From: Chloroflexota bacterium
GTDB lineage: Bacteria; Chloroflexota; Limnocylindria; Limnocylindrales; CSP1-4
DNA: 48,337 nt
NCBI GenBank assembly: GCA_015478725.1
Contig: JADMIG010000020.1
Coordinates: forward strand, 1-48,337
Reading direction: 5' to 3'
Shown here: positions 32,489 through 40,728 of the stretch, one piece after another
Numbering within the stretch: position 1 is the stretch's first letter
Layout: the number at the start of each line of letters is the position of its first letter
Notes under the pieces: generated by a model
Told to the model about the DNA's origin: nothing
The model's database searches: none
The model's input: the letters and a program-made list of their open reading frames with translations, nothing else
Position numbers and translations under genes: made by a program

Positions 32489-33904
32489 GTGACCCACATC
32501 CGGCTCCGGGGTCGGCTGACCCGCGCCGACCGCCAGCAGGACCATTACACGCTCCTCGCGTTCGACGTCCGACCCGGCGTCGCCGCAATCCGGGTGACCC
32601 TCGATCACGATCCACCTGGAGACGCCGAGGATCCGACCCACGGGGCAGTCCTCGACCTCGGCCTGATCGGTCCGCCCCCGGAAGGCCTCGGGCCGCCGCC
32701 TTTCCGCGGCTGGAGCGGGAGCGAACGGCGGACGATCGTAGTTGGCAAACGCTGGGCAACGCCCGGCTACCGGCCCGGGCCGATCGAAGCGGGTCGTTGG
32801 CACGTCGTTCTCGGCCTCTATGGGATCCCGGTCGGCGGGTGCGAATACCGCGTCGACGTGGAGTTGCTCGACCTTGAATCGGCGGACCGAAGTGGCGCTC
32901 GCCTCGCACCAGACCCTAGCGTGGTTGAACCGACCGCGGCCACCGCGCACCGGCTTCCATCGAGGTCCAAGGTTCCACGCTGGATCGCCTGCGACCTGCA
33001 TGCGCATTCGCTCCACAGCGACGGCGCGGAGGAGATCGCGACGGTGGCTGCGATCGCTCGGCTTGCCGGCCTCGAGGTCCTGTTCATCACGGACCACAAC
33101 ACGGACAGTCATGTCGCGGAGCTCGAGGCGTGCAGTGCCGCCGCTGGGCTCGTCCTGCTTGCGGGCGAGGAAGTAACGACCTACGGCGGCCACTTCAACG
33201 CACTCGGGATCCGCGGCTGGGTGGAGTTCCGACACACCAGCGCGGACCAAGTCCGCTCCTCCATCGACGCGATCCACGCTCAAGGTGGCTTGGCCTCGGT
33301 CAATCACCCCGAGAGTCGCGGTAGTCCGTGGACGTACGGGCCAGAACTTCCGTTCGATCTCGTCGAGGTCTGGAATGGACCGTGGCGCTCGGAGAACGCC
33401 GCCGCGCTCGAGTGGTGGGTGGTGCTCCTCGGTTCCGGGCGGCGGGTCACGGCCGTCGGCGGAAGCGACATGCACTCGACCGACCGACGGGGCCAGCCGG
33501 TCGGAACGCCGATCACCTGGGTCCTGGCCACAGCGACTGGTCGGGATGCGGTCCTGGACGGCCTGCGAGAGGGCCGGGTCATCGTTACCCGAGACGCGTC
33601 GGTCGCCCTTCCTGCCCTGCGGGTCATCGACCGGTCGGGGCAGGGCGCCGACATCGGGGCGACGCTCCCGGTCCGCAGCCCCATCGACGTGGTGTGGCAA
33701 GCCGACCACCAGGCCGGCCGGCGGCTCGAGATCCTGTCCCGCAGGGGTCAGGTCCTGAGCGCGGATCTTGGCTCCGATCGGGCGGCCGGTAGGGTCCGGC
33801 TCGACCGGCGAGCGGCGCTGGCGTCTGGCCATGTGCGGATCGAGATCCGCGACGATGAGGGCCCAATCGCATTCACTAATCCTGTCTTCCTGGAGGAATC
33901 CTGA
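32489..33904 (+). CDS. PHP-domain metallohydrolase (CehA/McbA type)
   Basis: 471 residues. Residues 1-160 are a beta-rich domain of unknown role. From 165 on is a PHP domain of the CehA/McbA group: DLHAHSLHSDGAEEI (His171, His173, Asp178), FITDHNTDSHV (Asp202, His203), GEEVTTYGGHFNALG, VNHPES and GGSDMHSTDR, giving a complete set of likely metal ligands. PHP proteins hydrolyse phosphoesters or other esters. Starts at GTG 32489, downstream of operator B, without a visible Shine-Dalgarno; TTG 32462 is an alternative. First of five coupled genes; its stop overlaps the next ATG by one base. Confidence 0.85.
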   Translation: MTHIRLRGRLTRADRQQDHYTLLAFDVRPGVAAIRVTLDHDPPGDAEDPTHGAVLDLGLIGPPPEGLGPPPFRGWSGSERRTIVVGKRWATPGYRPGPIEAGRWHVVLGLYGIPVGGCEYRVDVELLDLESADRSGARLAPDPSVVEPTAATAHRLPSRSKVPRWIACDLHAHSLHSDGAEEIATVAAIARLAGLEVLFITDHNTDSHVAELEACSAAAGLVLLAGEEVTTYGGHFNALGIRGWVEFRHTSADQVRSSIDAIHAQGGLASVNHPESRGSPWTYGPELPFDLVEVWNGPWRSENAAALEWWVVLLGSGRRVTAVGGSDMHSTDRRGQPVGTPITWVLATATGRDAVLDGLREGRVIVTRDASVALPALRVIDRSGQGADIGATLPVRSPIDVVWQADHQAGRRLEILSRRGQVLSADLGSDRAAGRVRLDRRAALASGHVRIEIRDDEGPIAFTNPVFLEES

Positions 33905-34887
33905 TGTCGATCGAGACAGGCGTCGCCTATTTCGACGCCCGCGCCAAGCGTCACTGGGAGCGGGATCTCGACGACATGGCGGCGACTGGGTTCAGCTACG
34001 TCGTCCACTGCGTCTCCGAGTTCGACCTGCGCTGGCAGAAAGAGTCCGTGCGCCGACTTGTCGCCGCCACGAAAGAGCGCGGGATGGGAGTATGGCTCGA
34101 CCCATGGGGTGTCGGCGAGGTCTTCGGAGGCGAACCGTTCAGCCGGTTTGGCGCGTTCCACCCGGAGGCTCGACAGATCCGCTCCGACGGCGCGGCGACG
34201 AGCCACGCTTGCCTGAATCAACCGGTATTCCGTGACTTCGTTCGCGCCTGGGTGGATGACGTCGCCGACCTCGGCGGAGACGTCATCTTCTGGGACGAAC
34301 CGACCTGGAGCATCGACGGGGTGACCGGGAACTGGTGCTGTCGGTGCGACCGATGCCGGGCCCTGTTCCAGGATCGGACCGGGGCCGAGCTGCCGGTAGA
34401 GTTGACCCCCGAGGTCCGCGAGTTCCACGAATGGTCGATGGCTGAGCTCCTGAGCGCCTCCTGCGAGTACGCCCGGTCGCGCGGCTTCCGCAACGCGATC
34501 TGTATCATGCCTCCCGAAGCCTCGAACCCGGGCTTCACCGACTGGGACGTGGCAGCGTCGATCCGCGGGCTCGACATCTTCGGGACCGATCCGTACTGGT
34601 ACTCGTTCCGGGGCGATGCCGCCGAATACGTCGCCCGGCATGCTCGACAGACCGTCGAGGTCGCCGAGCGGCACGGCCTCGACCATCACGTCTGGATCCA
34701 GGCGTTCGAGGTGCCGAGCGGCCGCGAAGAGGAGATCGCGATCGCTGTCGATGCCGCAGTCGGTGCGGGTGCCCGCAACCTTGCGGTCTGGTCGTACGAC
34801 GGGTGCTCCGCCATGTCCACCTGCGAGTGCGAACGCCCGGAGCTCGCCTGGGACGTTGTGCGGCGCTCGTTTCGCGGCCTGCGATGA
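33904..34887 (+). CDS. TIM-barrel protein, putative glycoside-hydrolase-like enzyme
   Basis: 327 residues I can place only by fold. Strand-like segments GFSYVVHCVSEFD, MGVWLDPWGVGEVFGG, DVIFWDEPTWS, LDIFGTDPYWYS and VWIQAFEVP, each ending in acidic or aromatic residues, look like the active-site strands of a barrel hydrolase. WDEPTW is a good acid/base candidate. A cysteine cluster, CCRCDRCRALF (about 146-156), resembles the zinc knuckle of some glycoside hydrolases. There is no signal peptide, so it is cytoplasmic. ATG at 33904 overlaps the PHP stop (TGATG); its end overlaps the GNAT start (ATGA). Substrate unknown. Confidence 0.72.
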   Translation: MSIETGVAYFDARAKRHWERDLDDMAATGFSYVVHCVSEFDLRWQKESVRRLVAATKERGMGVWLDPWGVGEVFGGEPFSRFGAFHPEARQIRSDGAATSHACLNQPVFRDFVRAWVDDVADLGGDVIFWDEPTWSIDGVTGNWCCRCDRCRALFQDRTGAELPVELTPEVREFHEWSMAELLSASCEYARSRGFRNAICIMPPEASNPGFTDWDVAASIRGLDIFGTDPYWYSFRGDAAEYVARHARQTVEVAERHGLDHHVWIQAFEVPSGREEEIAIAVDAAVGAGARNLAVWSYDGCSAMSTCECERPELAWDVVRRSFRGLR

Positions 34888-35894
34888 CCGCGATCCGGCT
34901 CCGGCCCTACTCGGCGGCTGCCGCGCCGCACATCGTCGCCTTGTGGGGCTTGGCCGTCGGCGATCCCTTCCCGCTCCGGGAGCCCGTCCTGCGCCAGTGC
35001 CTCGAGGGCAACCCGAGCGCTCGACTCGAAGACGCCGTGCTCGCCTGGGAGGGAGATCGACTTATCGGCTTCGGGTACGCCGGTCTCCACCGCCTGGCGG
35101 ACCAGGAAACATCGGGTTTCCGCGCCCGCGGTCAGATCCACGCCGTCGTGGTCGATCCCGCTCGTCGTCGCCGCGGCATCGGACGGCGGATCGCGGGCGC
35201 GCTCGGGAAGCAGATAGCGGCCAACGGGGTCGACGTGGTCGAGGCGTCCGGCGGGATGTTCTACCTCTGGCCGGGTATCCCCGAGGATCTGCCCGGAGCG
35301 CTCGAGTTCGCCTCGGCCGTCGGCTTCGAGCTCGGCGACCGGTCGTGGGATCTGCGTGGGGACGTGACCGATCTGCGGATCGACCCAACGGCGAAGGACG
35401 TCCTCCAGGCGGCCGGTGCGGCGGTCGCGCCGGCAACCACCGACGATCGCGCCGCCATGCTCGGCTTCCTGTTCGCCGAGTTCGGCGGAGAGTGGTGGCA
35501 CGAAACCCGCTGGTTCCTCGACCAGGGCGGCGACCCCACGGAACTGCTCCTCCTGCGCCAGACCGGTGGCCGGATCGTCGGGTTAGCCAGGATCCACGGC
35601 CCGGCGACGCGACCGATCGGGCCGCCCCATTTCTGGGCGGCCCGGCGCCCACTCAGGGCCGGCGGACTCGGGCCGATCGGGGTCGCGGCGGAGCTCCGTG
35701 GCCGTGGCCTTGGCCGCGCGCTGCTCGTGGCCGCCCTCGACGCGCTCCGTCGCCGCGGCCTGACCGACGTGGTGATCGACTTCACGTCCCTCCTCGGGTA
35801 CTACGGTCCCCATGGCTTCAGGCCGTGGATCTCCTACCGCCATGCCCTCGCTCCGGTCGGACGGTTGGGCGGGTCAGGTTCCTCCGACCGATAG
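34884..35894 (+). CDS. Tandem GNAT-family acetyltransferase
   Basis: 336 residues with two GNAT folds. The first carries the acetyl-CoA pyrophosphate loop in IHAVVVDPARRRRGIGRRI (about 86-104). The second carries GVAAELRGRGLGRALLVAALDAL (in parts), followed by the C-terminal DFTSLLGYYGPHGFRP block. GNAT enzymes acetylate amines on sugars, amino acids or proteins. It is coupled to the barrel gene by an ATGA overlap and lies 14 bp before the SIS gene. An acetyltransferase next to an M20 deacylase suggests an N-acyl intermediate, which is inference. Confidence 0.85.
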   Translation: MTAIRLRPYSAAAAPHIVALWGLAVGDPFPLREPVLRQCLEGNPSARLEDAVLAWEGDRLIGFGYAGLHRLADQETSGFRARGQIHAVVVDPARRRRGIGRRIAGALGKQIAANGVDVVEASGGMFYLWPGIPEDLPGALEFASAVGFELGDRSWDLRGDVTDLRIDPTAKDVLQAAGAAVAPATTDDRAAMLGFLFAEFGGEWWHETRWFLDQGGDPTELLLLRQTGGRIVGLARIHGPATRPIGPPHFWAARRPLRAGGLGPIGVAAELRGRGLGRALLVAALDALRRRGLTDVVIDFTSLLGYYGPHGFRPWISYRHALAPVGRLGGSGSSDR

Positions 35895-35908
35895 AGGGAG
35901 GCGATCAC

Positions 35909-36646
35909 GTGACGGCTGCGGCGGCGTACCTGCGCCGGACGATCGAGGTTCTCGAGGTGATGGCCCGCGACGAGGAGGCCCAGATCGAGGCGGCGTCGGC
36001 CCGCGTCGCCGAGGCGATCAGCAGAGGTCGGCGCGTCTATGTCGCTGCCACCAGCCACGTCCTTCACACCGAGCTCTACCTGCGTGCTGGTGGCATGGCC
36101 GCAGTCCATCCGCTGGGCGAGACACCCGACCTCGCCCGGCCGATGCTTGACCTCGGCGCCGGCGTCCTTCGCGGCGACGGGCCGTTCGTCCCCGAGCCCG
36201 GGGACGTCGTGCTGGTCGGGACGAATGCCGGAACGGACGCGGGAACCGTCCAGGTGGCGCTTGCGGCGAAGCAGGCCGGCTGCACGGTCGTCGGACTGAC
36301 TTGCGTCGCATACGAGCGCTGGCCCAAGGTGGTCGTCGAGCACCCGAGCGGGGCAAAACTGGTCGACCTGGCCGATATCCTCATCGACATCGGCGGGGTG
36401 GTCGGTGACGGGATCGTTGACCTGCCCGGCCTCGACACGGCCGTGGGACCTACCTCCGGGGTGGTTCTGTGCGCGGCCGCCTGGGCGATCCTCGTGGGCG
36501 CGGCGGAGCGACTGCTCGCCATCGGCTTGACGCCGATCGTCTATCGAAGCGTCCAGCTCCCGGGCGGCGAGGCCCTGTTCTACGAGCGGAAAGCCACCTA
36601 CGAGGAGACGCGGCGCGGCGTCGTGGAAGCCGGTGCGACCGGATGA
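35909..36646 (+). CDS. SIS-domain sugar isomerase-like protein (UPF0309 type)
   Basis: 245 residues. SIS domains bind phosphosugars and catalyse aldose-ketose isomerisation. The pattern matches the UPF0309 group: RRVYVAATSHVLHTELYLRAGGMAAVHPL (in parts), VVLVGTNAGTDAGTVQVALAA, the conserved HPSGAKLVDLADILID, GDGIVDLPGLDTAVGPTSGVV, and a C-terminal QLPGGEA. GTG at 35909 has GGGAGG 7 bp upstream, the strongest ribosome-binding site in this operon. It overlaps the M20 gene by 4 bp. The exact sugar phosphate is unknown. Confidence 0.84.
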   Translation: MTAAAAYLRRTIEVLEVMARDEEAQIEAASARVAEAISRGRRVYVAATSHVLHTELYLRAGGMAAVHPLGETPDLARPMLDLGAGVLRGDGPFVPEPGDVVLVGTNAGTDAGTVQVALAAKQAGCTVVGLTCVAYERWPKVVVEHPSGAKLVDLADILIDIGGVVGDGIVDLPGLDTAVGPTSGVVLCAAAWAILVGAAERLLAIGLTPIVYRSVQLPGGEALFYERKATYEETRRGVVEAGATG

Positions 36647-37914
36647 GCGAGCGCCCTCGGGAGGGCCCAAGGGCTGCGGCCGGGCGTGAGGTCGGCACCG
36701 TGGGGCGACTTCTGCGTCGGCTCGAGCGTGCCGGGCCGGCGATCATCGACCTAGCGGCGAGGTTGGTCGCGATTCCGTCCGACAGTCCCGCCCACGACGA
36801 GAGCGCCGTCGCTGAGGCGCTCGGGGCGGAGGCGGCACGGCTGGGCCTCGCGGCCGGCGAGATCGTGACCGCCCGCCCGAATCGCCCGAATTTGGTAATC
36901 CGGATGCCCGGCCAGGCTGCGGGCTTGCGCCTGATTTTGAACGGCCACATGGACACGAAGCCGGCCGGCGAGCGGGCGGACTGGCGACGCGATCCCACCA
37001 CCGCCGAGGTGAGTGACGGCCGGCTCCACGGCCTCGGCGCAGCCGACATGAAGGGCGCCCTCGCGGCGATGCTCCACGCGGCCGCCGCGCTCGGCGCCGA
37101 GGGCCTTCCGGTGCGCGGCGAGCTCGTCCTCGTCTTTTCCGCGGACGAGGAGGCCTCCGGGACGTTGGGGCTTTCCCACGTCCTTGCGACGACCGGGCTC
37201 ACTGCCGACGCGGCGTTGATCGGCGAGCCGTCCGGGATCGATGGACCGTTCGACCGGTTGGCGATCGGCGCCCGCGGCTTTCACGGATTCACGCTCCGCG
37301 CAACCGGTCGCCGACTCCACTCCGGGCTGGCCGGGACGGCGGCCGCCTCGCCGGATGCCATCCGGGCCATTGCCCGCGCCGTCGATCGGCTGCCGGCGGC
37401 GGTCGATTTCGGGCAGCCACGCACCGCGGGAATCTGGCTGGGACCCGATCTTGCCATCACCGGTCTTGCCGCGGGGATCTCGCCGGGGATGCTCCCGGGC
37501 GAGGCAGTCGCCCGAGGCGAGGTGCGGACGATCCTCGGCATGACTCGCCAGGCTACGGATCGCGCCCTCCGCGAGGCCCTGGCCCGAATCCCGGGCGTCG
37601 ACGGGGGACTGCTTGGGGTGGAGCTTGAGTCCGAGTCGGAGGACTGGCCGGCCAGCGCCATCGACCCGACCGAGCCGATCGTCGGCGCGCTCGCTGGGGC
37701 GACCGCACGGGTAATCGGTCGCGCGCCCGATCTGTCGGTCTTCCCAGGTGCGACGGAGGCGCACCTGTTCGCCGCCCGCGGAATCCCGTGCGTGCCTGCG
37801 TTCGGGCCCGGCCGGCTGGCGGCGGCGCACGTCCCGGACGAGTCCATCGCGATCGAGGACCTCATCGCGGCCGCCCAGATCTACGCGCTGGCGATCGCCG
37901 ATTATCTTGCCTGA
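36643..37914 (+). CDS. M20-family metallopeptidase/deacylase
   Basis: 423-residue di-zinc amidohydrolase of the ArgE/DapE/CPG2 family. Ligands: His102 and Asp104 in LNGHMDTKP, Asp135 in GLGAADMKG, Glu169-Glu170 in SADEEASGT, Glu195 in LIGEPSG and a C-terminal His in AAHVPDES. LHSGLAG marks the lid/dimerisation domain. The family removes N-acyl groups or cleaves dipeptides; given arginine synthesis through ArgJ, this is unlikely to be ArgE. Final gene of the PHP operon, starting in an ATGA overlap and ending in a 13-bp convergent overlap with the Gfo/Idh gene. Confidence 0.88.
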   Translation: MSERPREGPRAAAGREVGTVGRLLRRLERAGPAIIDLAARLVAIPSDSPAHDESAVAEALGAEAARLGLAAGEIVTARPNRPNLVIRMPGQAAGLRLILNGHMDTKPAGERADWRRDPTTAEVSDGRLHGLGAADMKGALAAMLHAAAALGAEGLPVRGELVLVFSADEEASGTLGLSHVLATTGLTADAALIGEPSGIDGPFDRLAIGARGFHGFTLRATGRRLHSGLAGTAAASPDAIRAIARAVDRLPAAVDFGQPRTAGIWLGPDLAITGLAAGISPGMLPGEAVARGEVRTILGMTRQATDRALREALARIPGVDGGLLGVELESESEDWPASAIDPTEPIVGALAGATARVIGRAPDLSVFPGATEAHLFAARGIPCVPAFGPGRLAAAHVPDESIAIEDLIAAAQIYALAIADYLA

Positions 37915-38951
37915 GAACGACGTGCCGGCTCCGGAAAGAGTTCGTCCACAGCGACCGGACGCCCACGTCGCTCCGACTCGTAGATTGCCCCGACCACGGC
38001 GATACCGCGCCGGCCTTCGGCAGCCCCGACGATCGGCGGACGACGTTCCAGGATGGCGTCGATGAACTCGCGGATCTCCCGGCCCATCTCCCCCCGATCA
38101 GTCCCGGCGATGATCGTCGTGCCCTCGCCTGCGATGTCGACGGTCAGCTCATGCCAGGTCCGGTACCGGATCGTGCCGCGCGAGCCGTGAACCTCGATCT
38201 CACACCGTCCCGGCATCGGAACCTGCTCGGAATCGCGGTGGATCGGATAGGTCGCCTCGTTGACGAAGAGCGCAGCGATTGCCCCGCTGGCGAACGTCAG
38301 GACAGCCACACCGCCGTCCTCGACCCCGACGATACCCCGAGCATAGGTGGTCGTCCGACCGTAGACCTCGATGATCGGGCTCCCGATCAGCCATGCCAGC
38401 CGGTCGACGAGGTGGACCGCGTCGTGGATCAGTTCGCCGCCCCCGGACAGTTCGCGATCGTAGTACCACGCGGGCCAAGGGCTGTGCTCCCCGAAGGTGA
38501 AGACGTCCTGGGCTAGCATCGGCGTTCCCAGGCGACCCTCGTCGATCAGGCGCTTGGCCACGAGGAGCTCGGCATGGAAGCGGTGGGTGAAGGCGAGCAT
38601 CAACGTAATCCCGGCTCTTCTGCAGGCAGCCTCGATCGCGTCGCAATCGGCAACGTTTGTGGCCATCGGCTTCTCGAGGAGGACGTGGACGCCGGCGCCC
38701 GCGGCTGCCTCCACGAATGGACGGTGGAGGGCCGTCGGCGTGCAGACGCTCAGAGCGTCCGGCCGCTCGCGCCGGAGCAGCTCTGCGAGGTCCGCGTACG
38801 GTCGCGCGCCGAACCGATCGGCGACAGCTGCGGTCCGCTCGGCGTCGCGTCCGACGAAAGCCACGATCTCGGCATCTGGTTGGGCCGCGTAGGCGACGGC
38901 GTGATCGACCCCGATGAAGCCGCCGCCAGCGATCGCGACACGGAGGGTCAT
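37902..38951 (-). CDS. Gfo/Idh/MocA-family oxidoreductase
   Basis: 349-residue NAD(P)-dependent sugar or cyclitol dehydrogenase. N-terminal Rossmann domain VAIAGGGFIGVDHAVAY, VCTPTALHRPFV and the diagnostic VLLEKPMATN; the C-terminal domain has GGGELIHDAVHLVDRLAWL (in parts) with the conserved Asp-x-x-x-His of the family. Members include inositol 2-dehydrogenase, which would fit an inositol-phosphate pathway, but substrate cannot be assigned by sequence. The ATG at 38951 overlaps the aminotransferase stop (ATGA). Last gene of the MBL operon. Confidence 0.9.
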   Translation of the reverse strand: MTLRVAIAGGGFIGVDHAVAYAAQPDAEIVAFVGRDAERTAAVADRFGARPYADLAELLRRERPDALSVCTPTALHRPFVEAAAGAGVHVLLEKPMATNVADCDAIEAACRRAGITLMLAFTHRFHAELLVAKRLIDEGRLGTPMLAQDVFTFGEHSPWPAWYYDRELSGGGELIHDAVHLVDRLAWLIGSPIIEVYGRTTTYARGIVGVEDGGVAVLTFASGAIAALFVNEATYPIHRDSEQVPMPGRCEIEVHGSRGTIRYRTWHELTVDIAGEGTTIIAGTDRGEMGREIREFIDAILERRPPIVGAAEGRRGIAVVGAIYESERRGRPVAVDELFPEPARRSQAR

Positions 38952-40231
38952 CTCCGGGCGGCGGCTGGCGACCCGGCGGCGACCGCGCTGAGCGAGACGA
39001 GCAGGCGGTCGACCTCCTCGACGGTGTTGTAGTGGGTCAGCCCGACCCGGAGGACGCCGCCCGACGCGAACAATCCGAACCGCTCGATGAGCGCCTGGGC
39101 GTAGAAGTCGCCGTCCCAGGCGGTGATCCCCTGGCCGCCGAGCACCTCCGCAGCCTGGCGTGGCGAGCAGGCGTCGAGCGTCAGCGCGGCAGTCGGGGTC
39201 CGCTCCCCGAGGCGGGCCAGATCGGCGATGCCCCACACACGTATGCCATCGATCCGGGCCAGTCCGGACAGGAGCCTCTCGAACAGGCCCAGCTCGTAGG
39301 TGCGGATCGCGCGCATCCCGGTGTGCGTGTTGAGCCTGCGCCCGGTCCACCCGGAGAACTCCCTGGCGAAGCCATCACCGAACCGCACGCCAACTGAGGC
39401 GATGTACTCCACCGCGGCGAGCGCGCCGGCGATCCCCTCGAAGTTCTGGGTCCCGGTCTCGATCCGGTCGTGGGCCGGCCGGACCTTGTAGGCAGGGAGA
39501 CGGTCGAGTACATCCGCCCTACCGTACGCGACACCGAGGTGCGGACCGAAGAACTTGTAGGTCGAGCAGGCGAGGAAGTCGGTGCCGAGAGCCTGAACGT
39601 CGATCGGCCCGTGGGGCGCATAGTGGACGGCGTCGACGTAGGTTAGAGCGCCGGCCTCGTGGGCGAGGCGGACGAGCTCAGCCACCGGGTTGATCGTCCC
39701 GATCGCATTCGAGGCATAGCCGAAGGCGACCAGCTTCGTCCGAGACGATAGCTTCCTCTGGAAGTCGTCCAGGTCGAGAGTCCCGTCCTCGGGCCGGATG
39801 TCGACCGTTCGGACTGCGAGCCCTCTGTCGGCCGCCATGGCCCGCCACGGCGACACATTCGCCTCGTGATCGAGGGTCGTGACGATCACCTCGTCGCCGG
39901 GCTTGAGAGTCGCCCCGATCGACCGGCTCAGGTGGAACGTGAGGGTCGTCATGTTGTAGCCGAACTTGATCTCCTCAGGGGATGTGGCGTTGAGAAGGTC
40001 CGCGAGCGCTGCGTGCGCCTCGGTGACGATCGCGTCGCTGCGCTGGCTCGTCAGGAAGGCCCCGCCATCGTTCGCGTTCGAGGTCCGGTAGTAACCGACG
40101 ACCGCATCGATCACCCGCTGGGGTACCTGCGTTCCGCCCGGCCCGTCGAAGTAGGCAAGCGCCCGCCCGCCATGCTCGAGGTTCAGCGCGGGAAACTCCC
40201 GCCGGAGCGCGGCGACATCGAAGTCGGTCAT
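38948..40231 (-). CDS. Class V aminotransferase / cysteine-desulfurase-like protein
   Basis: 427-residue PLP enzyme. AYFDGPGGTQVPQRV (27-41) is the opening of the VC1184-like group of cysteine-desulfurase homologues. PLP-binding residues are visible: Asp200 and His203 in YVDAVHYAPH, and Lys226 in STYKFFGPHLG, plus FGYNMTTLTF and ETGTQNFEG. It is not linked to iron-sulphur assembly genes, so it may be a lyase or transaminase for an amino sugar or amino acid. ATG at 40231 overlaps the PNPOx stop (ATGA). Confidence 0.87.
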   Translation of the reverse strand: MTDFDVAALRREFPALNLEHGGRALAYFDGPGGTQVPQRVIDAVVGYYRTSNANDGGAFLTSQRSDAIVTEAHAALADLLNATSPEEIKFGYNMTTLTFHLSRSIGATLKPGDEVIVTTLDHEANVSPWRAMAADRGLAVRTVDIRPEDGTLDLDDFQRKLSSRTKLVAFGYASNAIGTINPVAELVRLAHEAGALTYVDAVHYAPHGPIDVQALGTDFLACSTYKFFGPHLGVAYGRADVLDRLPAYKVRPAHDRIETGTQNFEGIAGALAAVEYIASVGVRFGDGFAREFSGWTGRRLNTHTGMRAIRTYELGLFERLLSGLARIDGIRVWGIADLARLGERTPTAALTLDACSPRQAAEVLGGQGITAWDGDFYAQALIERFGLFASGGVLRVGLTHYNTVEEVDRLLVSLSAVAAGSPAAARR

Positions 40232-40728
40232 GCGTTGAGTCTCCCTGCGTCGGTCTTGGCCGTCTGTTTGTAGCGATCGTGCCACTCTGGCGAGCCCCAT
40301 GCGACGATGCGGACGGGATCGATTCGGATGAGACATCGGGGCCACGCACGAGTGGCTTCGACGTAGGTGAGACCGGCCGGGCCCTCATAGCGCTCGCCCA
40401 TCGCCAGGGCGATCTCGAGCATCCGGCCTGCGAGCGGCCCCGGTCCGTCGACGATCGTCGCGCGGCCGCGAAGCTGGACCCGCAGGTCCGGATCGTCGTC
40501 GGCCACGACCGATAGGCCGACGCGGGCGTCGCGCCGGATGTCTTGGACGAAGCGCGCCTCGGCCCGGGCGACGAGCCATGCCGCCTCGCCGTCCCAATCG
40601 TGCCAGACGGGGACGATCGCTGGGTAGCCGTCCGGGTCGACGGTGGCCAACCGGGCGATGAGCGAGCGCCGGAGGAGCTGGTCGATCTCCGACCGTGCCA
40701 AGGCGCCCGTGCCGTCGGGTCCGGTCAT
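40228..40728 (-). CDS. Pyridoxamine-5'-phosphate-oxidase-like split-barrel protein
   Basis: 166 residues with the FMN/F420-binding split-barrel pattern: LIARLATVDPDGYPAIVPVWHDWDG (in parts), ARFVQDIRRDARVGLSVV, LRVQLRGRATIVDG, and a C-terminal LIRIDPVRIVAWGSPEWHDRY. Such proteins use FMN, F420 or haem. Because the organism makes F420, an F420-dependent reductase is a real possibility. It is coupled by ATGA overlaps to the MBL gene before it and the PLP enzyme after it. Function within the island is unknown. Confidence 0.85.
   Translation of the reverse strand: MTGPDGTGALARSEIDQLLRRSLIARLATVDPDGYPAIVPVWHDWDGEAAWLVARAEARFVQDIRRDARVGLSVVADDDPDLRVQLRGRATIVDGPGPLAGRMLEIALAMGERYEGPAGLTYVEATRAWPRCLIRIDPVRIVAWGSPEWHDRYKQTAKTDAGRLNA

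Noticed and set aside
32480-33832. 450-codon minus-strand frame opposite the PHP gene
   Set aside because: The plus strand encodes all PHP metal motifs and has a promoter with operator; the antisense frame has none.
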